The notes below the pieces were generated by a model. That model was not told the origin of the DNA, did no database searches, and was given only the letters and a program-made list of their open reading frames with translations. Shown here one piece after another: positions 8,142 through 12,620 of a stretch of 12,620 nt of DNA; position 1 is the first letter of the stretch; the number at the start of each line of letters is the position of its first letter. The translations under genes were made by a program, and so were the position numbers. Source of the DNA: Strigomonas culicis (taxonomy: Eukaryota > Euglenozoa > Kinetoplastea > Trypanosomatida > Trypanosomatidae). The stretch covers positions 1-12,620 of the forward strand of contig AUXH01000562.1 of NCBI GenBank assembly GCA_000482145.1. Direction: 5' to 3'.

Positions 8142-10442
8142 ATGACCACCGTGCCGAAGCCTCTCTGTCGCTTGGACGACACGTGGGAGGATGCCCTTCC
8201 CGCCTTCAAGACCCACCTGCAGTCACTCAAGACATGGAGCTGCGCCTGCGCCGAGGGCGTCGACCCGGAGGTGCTGCTGGCGGCGCCGGAGGTGATGGAC
8301 CCCAAGACGGACAGCGGCTTCGGCTGCGAGGCAGTGGACTCACTGGACTATCTGCTCTCCAGCGCGGCGCCGGCGGCGGCGGCCATCCCGTCCGCCGCGA
8401 CCATCGTGTCGGAGGCAGACCTCCTGAACATGATGGACCTCATCCACTCCCGCGAGCTGTACCTCCTCGAGGGCTACGCGCTCACGCAGAGCTACCTCGG
8501 CGTATTCCCCTACTTCCTGCGCATGGCGACGCTGAAGGAGCAGCACCCGCTGCTGTACGTCTACTGTCGCGGTGTGCTGCGCACGCTGGACTACGTACTG
8601 CAGGCCACCTTCTCCACGTCCATCCGCAGCGACGAGGAGTTCTTTCCCGCGCCGCCGGAGCTGCACCAGCAGCTCCCCGAGGACGAGACGGTGGAGGAGC
8701 TGCTGGCGGCACTGGAGGAGGCGGCCGCGAAGAGCGCCTCGGCGGCCGTCGCCGCGCGGCTGCGCTTCCGGAAGCAGTTTCTCTCGCTCCTGCACCTGCT
8801 CCTCCACGGCAAGCGCCGCAGCGACGTGGAGGCGGCGGCGGCGCTGTGTGAGGAGGCCCGCGCGCTGCTGCAGAGCGACGCGTACCGCCGGACGGCGGAG
8901 CCCACCGTCGCGGCCGGCTTCGTGCGCGAGAGGGAGATCAACTACTGGGTGAGCGTCGTGATGCCCAGCAAGCCGCAGCCCACGCAGCCCTTCGCGGCCG
9001 TCGTCGCCGCCTACGACACGGTGCTGCGCCAGATCGCGTCGCTGCAGCAGCTGCCGCACCTCGCGTCGCTGACGGAGGTGACGGAGTTCGTGGAGCAGTT
9101 CGGCGCCGCGAAGCCGCTGCTGCCGGTGCGCAGCCTCGCCGTGCTGGTGCTCTTCAGCAAGGACCCGCTCGAGAGCTTCCTCTACGGCCCGCCGCTGCCG
9201 CAGCGGGTGCTTGGGGCCATCGCGCGCGAGTACGGGGCGCCCATTTACCTGCAGGTCTTTGAAAACGACGAGAGCGTGGTCGAGAGCGTCGTGAAGTATC
9301 GCGTTCACAAGACCATGGACCCGCTCAAGATCCGGCCGGACCAGATGCTGTACCTGCGCCAGCAGACCCGCGACGCGGTGCACCACTGGGCACTAGAGGC
9401 GAGCCGCGTGTACCTGTCGCACCTCGAGACGATGCTCTGCACCCGCGGCCTCGCACACAGCCGGCTGATGAACAGCATGTCCAGCCTCGCCCAGCTGCAG
9501 GAGCGCAGCTACGCGGTCGACATGAACGTGTTCCTTGCCCCGCAGGTGCAGGAAGACGCGGCCACCATCCACAAGACGCTGACGCCCGCCGCGCAGAAGA
9601 GCAAGCCGCTCCAAGACCTCGAGTCGGAGCTGGTGCGGCTGACGACCGTGCTGACCCTCTTCGCGAACGCGCAGGTGCTGCATGCGATGGAGCTGCTCGT
9701 GCGGCTGCACTTCGAGCTGGGCCTGCTGGCGCAGGGCGAGCTGCTGCCCGCGCTCTGGTACCTCAACTTCTCGCTGCGTGCCCAGGAGGAGAACGAGGCG
9801 CTGCTGCACCCGACGAGCGCGACGCTGCAGCTCATCCCGGAGACGCGCGTCAACCGCAAGACGAAGATGCCGCTGCACAACCTCGCCCTCACGTCGCGCG
9901 GCGCCGGCGCGGCGGATGTGCCGCGCGCGGCGGTGCTGGACGCGGGCCGCGTGCTCACGGACGCCATCTTTCTCGCGGCCTGCCTCTACGAGACGAAGGG
10001 GCTCATCGACCTCACGAGCAACAACTCGCCGGCGGCGCTGCTGACGGCGGAGAACATGTTCAACCACCGCTTCATGCGGTGCTTCGGCGCCGTGCAGAGC
10101 CCACCCTTCGTGACATACTACCGCTGTATGAGCTCCAAGCCCACCTTCAAGGACACGGACGCGACGATGCTGGCCAAGTACGCCAAGCACGCGAGCGAGG
10201 TCGCGGCCGCGGCGGCGGAGAAGCTCAAGGGGCTCATCGCCGCGGCGGACGGCAGCGCGGGGCGGCGGGGGCTGCTGCACGAGGCGGAGGACATGGAGCG
10301 CGCCGCGCGCGAGACGGTGGCCTCGCTCGCCTCCTTCGCCGCCATGTTGACGGACGAGTCGCTGCTGGCCAGCTACGTGGCCCGGCCGGAGTTCATGGGT
10401 GCCAGCCACGACTTCGTCACTTTCTCGATCCACAAGAAGTAA
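8142..10442 (+). CDS. NAA35: NAA35/MAK10-like auxiliary subunit of the NatC N-terminal acetyltransferase
   Basis: The 766-residue product (TAA at 10440-10442) matches the Mak10/NAA35 family, whose human and yeast members are about 725-735 residues long. NatC, made of catalytic Naa30 with Naa35 and Naa38, acetylates the initiator methionine of proteins starting Met plus a hydrophobic residue; Naa35 is the scaffold that holds the complex at the ribosome. Visible family hallmarks are V-M-D-P-K-T-D-S-G (51-59), the equivalent of the family's DPKMD-G box; D-L-L-N-M-M-D...R-E-L (93-106) with downstream G-Y-A-L-T-Q-S (111-117), the usual IMD...G..L.Q.. block; and a long helical region (about 398-462) ending L-Q-E-R-S-Y-A-V-D (452-460). 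No membrane segment is present. The ATG at 8142 is the first after the proposed splice site, and the DPK box sits at the expected N-terminal distance. Family assignment is confident; activity in this organism is inferred. Confidence 0.88.
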   Translation: MTTVPKPLCRLDDTWEDALPAFKTHLQSLKTWSCACAEGVDPEVLLAAPEVMDPKTDSGFGCEAVDSLDYLLSSAAPAAAAIPSAATIVSEADLLNMMDLIHSRELYLLEGYALTQSYLGVFPYFLRMATLKEQHPLLYVYCRGVLRTLDYVLQATFSTSIRSDEEFFPAPPELHQQLPEDETVEELLAALEEAAAKSASAAVAARLRFRKQFLSLLHLLLHGKRRSDVEAAAALCEEARALLQSDAYRRTAEPTVAAGFVREREINYWVSVVMPSKPQPTQPFAAVVAAYDTVLRQIASLQQLPHLASLTEVTEFVEQFGAAKPLLPVRSLAVLVLFSKDPLESFLYGPPLPQRVLGAIAREYGAPIYLQVFENDESVVESVVKYRVHKTMDPLKIRPDQMLYLRQQTRDAVHHWALEASRVYLSHLETMLCTRGLAHSRLMNSMSSLAQLQERSYAVDMNVFLAPQVQEDAATIHKTLTPAAQKSKPLQDLESELVRLTTVLTLFANAQVLHAMELLVRLHFELGLLAQGELLPALWYLNFSLRAQEENEALLHPTSATLQLIPETRVNRKTKMPLHNLALTSRGAGAADVPRAAVLDAGRVLTDAIFLAACLYETKGLIDLTSNNSPAALLTAENMFNHRFMRCFGAVQSPPFVTYYRCMSSKPTFKDTDATMLAKYAKHASEVAAAAAEKLKGLIAAADGSAGRRGLLHEAEDMERAARETVASLASFAAMLTDESLLASYVARPEFMGASHDFVTFSIHKK

Positions 10443-11153
10443 ACTGAGAAATCCAGACACACGCCACTTACAGTAATATATATATATATATATATAAGAA
10501 TGATGAGAGAATCACCGATGTGGGTGTCGCATTATCGTTCGTTAGACCCCTGGCACGTCTCCGCCTCCTCACATCTTCATGAGCAGTATATCATCAACAT
10601 CATCTGAATGGGGAACAGCAAAGCCACTAATTATCATTAAAAAAGAAGGAAGGAATGAGGAACTAACGTACGTTTAGGACAAGACTTTCTTTTTTCTCGT
10701 TGTTTGGTTGTCTCTTTGGCTGCATGCGACGCGTTGTATATTTCCCATTACAATTGACTGTTTTATGAATACTGTTCTTCTTATTATTAATAAATACCCC
10801 CTCTAATGGTTATCGTGACAAAACAATAAGAACAAGAAAGAAAAATAAAAAATCAGTTCATTCATATGACTTTCGTGACAATATCAAATAAAAAGAAAAA
10901 AACAAACACAATTCTTATTTCTATCTAATTCTAAACTAATAAGCCGCCACTACGACTATCCAACTATGTATACGGATCACTCCCACCGCTCGAGCGTGAG
11001 GTCAAAAACAACAATAACGACATTAGCAAAAACAAAAAATAAAATAATAAGTAAGACGAAACGAAGGAGATCATCTACACCACCAATAATCGACACCCCT
11101 TGAACACGAACATCCCTTTCACTTCCTCCCCCTTCTCATCCTTCTACTTTACA
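10443..11153. other. AT-rich intergenic spacer downstream of NAA35
   Basis: This 0.7-kb spacer starts with an AT dinucleotide run and is A/T-rich apart from a more GC-balanced island at about 10515-10600. A 10-bp perfect palindrome (CGCTCGAGCG, 10987-10996) stands in an otherwise A-rich stretch. No convincing gene, tRNA or snoRNA was found. It should hold the NAA35 3' UTR and the splice region of the next gene. Confidence 0.7.
10476..10496. repeat. (AT)10 run in the NAA35 3' UTR
   Basis: Ten perfect AT units about 35 bases after the NAA35 stop codon. It is self-complementary and could form a weak hairpin in RNA; no other role is evident. Confidence 0.9.
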
Positions 11154-11155
11154 AG
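11113..11155 (+). promoter_or_regulatory. Predicted spliced-leader acceptor for the first small membrane-protein gene
   Basis: A C/T-rich tract (about 11113-11150) is followed by AG at 11154-11155, with a second AG at 11162-11163. The 5' UTR would be only 22 or 14 nt before the ATG at 11178. The strength of the tract and the tight spacing also support that ATG as the real start. Confidence 0.6.
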
Positions 11156-11177
11156 CCACTTAGCACCCCTGCCTGCG

Positions 11178-11408
11178 ATGACGGCCTACAGCACCCTACA
11201 GAAGACGACCGCGCTCCGCTGGCTCACATACGGCTTCGTCTCCGCCGGGCTGCTGTGCTTCTTCAAGACCCTCTATACGGTCCAGGACATCTCCAACGAT
11301 GCTGACTACCGCCACCACCGCATCAATCTTCTGTCGGACGAGCTGAGCGCGCTGGAGGAGGAGGTGGCGGCCGCGCGGGGAAGGGCGGCGCCGCCACGCA
11401 TACGGTAG
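11178..11408 (+). CDS. Small single-pass membrane protein with coiled coil (76 residues)
   Basis: This short gene (TAG at 11406-11408) has the GC-rich codon use of the real genes here. The frame extends upstream to a TTG at 11100, but that part is pyrimidine-rich leader, so the first ATG after the splice site is chosen. The N-terminus (1-14) carries Lys9 and Arg14 and is followed by a hydrophobic span (about 15-33, around Y-G-F-V-S-A-G-L-L-C-F-F). Y33-T-V-Q-D37 follows, then a polar linker and an amphipathic helix with a regular heptad (I49, L52, L56, L59, V63, A66) containing ALEEEV (58-63). The tail is Arg/Pro-rich. Short basic N-terminus, one membrane span and coiled coil fit a small mitochondrial inner-membrane subunit or assembly factor, but this is inference; I recognise no family. 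The next gene encodes a protein of the same layout. Confidence 0.8.
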   Translation: MTAYSTLQKTTALRWLTYGFVSAGLLCFFKTLYTVQDISNDADYRHHRINLLSDELSALEEEVAAARGRAAPPRIR

Positions 11409-11456
11409 GCAGCGGCGCGTATGCTGGTCCACCCCCTTTCATACAGACGTATGCGT
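11396..11456 (+). repeat. 8-bp inverted repeat spanning a stop codon
   Basis: ACGCATAC at 11396-11403 and its exact complement GTATGCGT at 11449-11456 flank the TAG at 11406-11408. A further GTATGC copy lies at 11419-11424 and CATAC at 11440-11444, so alternative hairpins are possible (GCATAC 11398-11403 with 11419-11424, or 11440-11444 with 11449-11453). The repeats are read directly; any RNA structure or effect is inference. Confidence 0.6.
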
Positions 11457-11805
11457 TTGGCCGGTTGGGCCCTGTTGTTAGGCGCGGCGGCGCGCCATGT
11501 ACATTTTTTTTTTGATACGTTTTCCACATTTCTCAAAAGTGACGGAGAGTCAACTTGTTTTGAACACACACACATCTAAAAAAAAAAAGAAGGAGTGAAC
11601 ATAGTAACGATTACAATACAAAGAAGCAAGTGCATGACCGTGCCGATGAAGAAAAACCAAATAAATGAAGAAAAAAAAAAAAACGTGCTCCTTGCGCTAG
11701 AGGAAGCAACCGAACAGTGGACTATCTCTCTTTCTCTCTTTTCTTCTTCCCTTTTATTCAGAACTGTAAGTTTGATCTTCTTCTTTTTTTTTTTTGACGA
11801 TCTTT
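11409..11805. other. Short spacer between the two small genes, with a GC-rich first part
   Basis: Unlike the other spacers, this one stays GC-rich for about 90 bases after the stop codon, then turns into AT-rich simple sequence with A-runs and T/C tracts. The GC-rich part contains inverted repeats and a GC hairpin, listed separately. The rest holds the 3' UTR of the first small gene and the splice region of the second. No further gene is apparent. Confidence 0.65.
11481..11512 (+). other. GC-rich hairpin followed by a T-run
   Basis: GGCGCG (11481-11486) and CGCGCC (11491-11496) form a perfect 6-bp stem with a four-base loop, followed six bases later by about ten Ts. It resembles a bacterial intrinsic terminator in shape. 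In a polycistronic trypanosomatid unit the T-run more likely belongs to the spacer's pyrimidine tracts, and no terminator function is claimed. Confidence 0.5.
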
Positions 11806-11807
11806 AG
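11774..11807 (+). promoter_or_regulatory. Predicted spliced-leader acceptor for the second small gene
   Basis: A strong T/C tract (about 11774-11795) precedes the first AG at 11806-11807. The resulting 5' UTR would be only 11 nt before the ATG at 11819, which is short but plausible for this group. Pattern-based inference. Confidence 0.65.
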
Positions 11808-11818
11808 TTGTCCGACCC

Positions 11819-12148
11819 ATGAGCACTGCTCGCCTCGCCGTGTTCGGCCGGTATGCGACCGCGGGCGCCCTTGCGGCCGCGCTTGTGTGCACGCGCCATT
11901 ACTGCTATCAGGACACCTGCGCGGCGCAGGTGCTGCAGGGCAGCCTGCGCCGCGCGCGCGCGGTAGCAGAGCAGACCGCCGCGCTCGAGGAGATGGTGGA
12001 GTCTGCCGGCGTCTCAATGCGCCGCGTGCGGGCGCTGCAGATGCGGCAGCAGCGGCACCAGCAGGCGCCGCCGCCGCCGCCACCGCGGCAGCAGCAGGAG
12101 GATGAAGAGGGAGAGCAGACGGCGGCGTCGCCTCTCGTGTCTGCGTGA
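11819..12148 (+). CDS. Small single-pass membrane protein with coiled coil and Pro/Gln tail (109 residues)
   Basis: The gene (TGA at 12146-12148) is GC-rich like the other real genes and starts at the first ATG after the predicted splice site. A short N-terminus with Arg5 and Arg11 leads into an Ala-rich hydrophobic segment (about 6-24). Then come three evenly spaced cysteines (C24, C29, C34), Y28-C-Y-Q-D32, and a helical region with heptad spacing (A46, V49, T53, L56, V60, A63, M67, V70) carrying ALEEMV (55-60). The C-terminus has six prolines (84-89) followed by a Gln/Glu/Asp-rich tail. The layout and the YxxQD and ALEExV motifs parallel the preceding small gene, suggesting distant tandem paralogues. 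A mitochondrial inner-membrane role is possible but unproven; I recognise no named family. Confidence 0.78.
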   Translation: MSTARLAVFGRYATAGALAAALVCTRHYCYQDTCAAQVLQGSLRRARAVAEQTAALEEMVESAGVSMRRVRALQMRQQRHQQAPPPPPPRQQQEDEEGEQTAASPLVSA

Positions 12149-12599
12149 GTGTGTTTTATGTGAGAGTTCTTTCTCTGGTTGTTACAGTTCACAAAGGTTT
12201 TTTTTTTGTTATCACTCTTCTCCGTCATATCGAGTAGGTAAACTCAAAACGTATTATAATAAAACAAAACAACAACCACAGCACATACAAAAGAAAAAGA
12301 AGAAACACTCATTTCGAATAGCATCTTGATCAATTAAGTGTTGGTGTATAATAAGTGCATAATGAACAACAACAACAACGCTTGCATGCTTCCTCCTCTC
12401 TTCTCTCTTTTTTATTATTTGCTATTATTATTAGCTAAAGTACACTCGGAGGGTATTTTATTATTATTTGTTAATACGATACCTTTTCTTTTTGCTTTTC
12501 TTTTTTTTTGGGCCTTTGGACAGGTAGTGTTAGTAATAGTATTTATTTGCTACAATTTTTTACCTTTTTTTTTGTTTCCCTCTTTTCATATCGACAAAT
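12149..12599. other. AT-rich spacer at the right end of the window
   Basis: The sequence after the last stop codon is AT-rich simple sequence with T-runs, AAC repeats (12364-12378) and TTA repeats. A frame open from the ATG at 12362 to 12601 encodes only hydrophobic and Asn-rich low-complexity sequence with AT-rich codons, and I do not treat it as a gene. The segment should contain the 3' UTR of the second small gene. Confidence 0.65.
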
Positions 12600-12601
12600 A
12601 G
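12554..12601 (+). promoter_or_regulatory. Predicted spliced-leader acceptor of a gene beyond the window
   Basis: A T/C tract (about 12554-12588) is followed by AG at 12600-12601 and another at 12603-12604. An earlier tract with AG at 12522-12523 is an alternative. The pattern suggests that the next + strand gene starts just past the window edge. Confidence 0.45.
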
Positions 12602-12620
12602 CAGAACGGGAAAGAACGAG

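Noticed and set aside
8340..10460. Two long minus-strand open frames (348 and 355 codons) antisense to NAA35
   Set aside because: They are by-products of GC-rich third positions in NAA35, with Arg/Leu/Glu-rich composition and no domain.
10500..10607. Possible C/D snoRNA (ATGATGA at 10500-10506 and CTGA at 10604-10607)
   Set aside because: The flanks show no terminal stem, and no convincing C' and D' boxes lie between; short box matches are expected by chance.
10987..10996. 10-bp palindrome CGCTCGAGCG as an operator or origin
   Set aside because: It is a single short palindrome in a eukaryotic spacer with no repeated partner or supporting context.
11100..11177. TTG-initiated extension of the first microprotein by 26 residues
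   Set aside because: The segment contains the pyrimidine tract and splice-acceptor AGs, so it is leader sequence upstream of the mature mRNA start.
12362..12601. 80-codon ATG frame encoding a very hydrophobic protein at the right edge
   Set aside because: The hydrophobic residues come from T-rich simple sequence, codons are AT-rich unlike every real gene here, and the frame runs across the predicted splice acceptor of the next gene.

Overview
The window looks like nuclear DNA of a trypanosomatid (kinetoplastid) protist. Every credible gene lies on the + strand and none shows an intron. The reading frames are strongly GC-rich. They are separated by AT-rich, low-complexity spacers full of T/C tracts followed by AG dinucleotides. 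That is the expected layout of a polycistronic unit whose mRNAs are made by spliced-leader trans-splicing and coupled polyadenylation. The sharp compositional contrast between genes and spacers seems stronger than in typical Leishmania, so a monoxenous or endosymbiont-bearing relative is possible, but I cannot name the genus.

Layout, left to right. Positions 1-275 hold the 3' end of an unidentified low-complexity protein. A 1.4-kb spacer follows (276-1661). The centrepiece is a 1725-residue gene (1738-6915). It has a long disordered N-terminal half and a class I cyclic-nucleotide phosphodiesterase (PDE) fold in its second half. The fold is recognisable from its conserved scaffold motifs, but nearly all catalytic, metal-binding and nucleotide-clamp residues are replaced, and the domain is stretched by large disordered insertions. 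I read it as a catalytically dead pseudo-phosphodiesterase, the most interesting object in the window. After a 1.2-kb spacer comes NAA35/MAK10, the large auxiliary subunit of the NatC N-terminal acetyltransferase (8142-10442). A 0.7-kb spacer then leads to two small genes in tandem (11178-11408 and 11819-12148). Each encodes a short protein with one membrane segment followed by a coiled coil. They share two spaced motifs (YxxQD and ALEExV), which suggests an ancient tandem duplication. The last 470 bases are spacer and end in what looks like the trans-splice acceptor of the next gene.

In trypanosomatids, neighbours in a polycistronic unit are usually not functionally related, so I infer no shared pathway between the PDE-like protein, NatC and the small membrane proteins. 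No tRNA, rRNA, CRISPR array, insertion sequence or convincing retroposon was seen.
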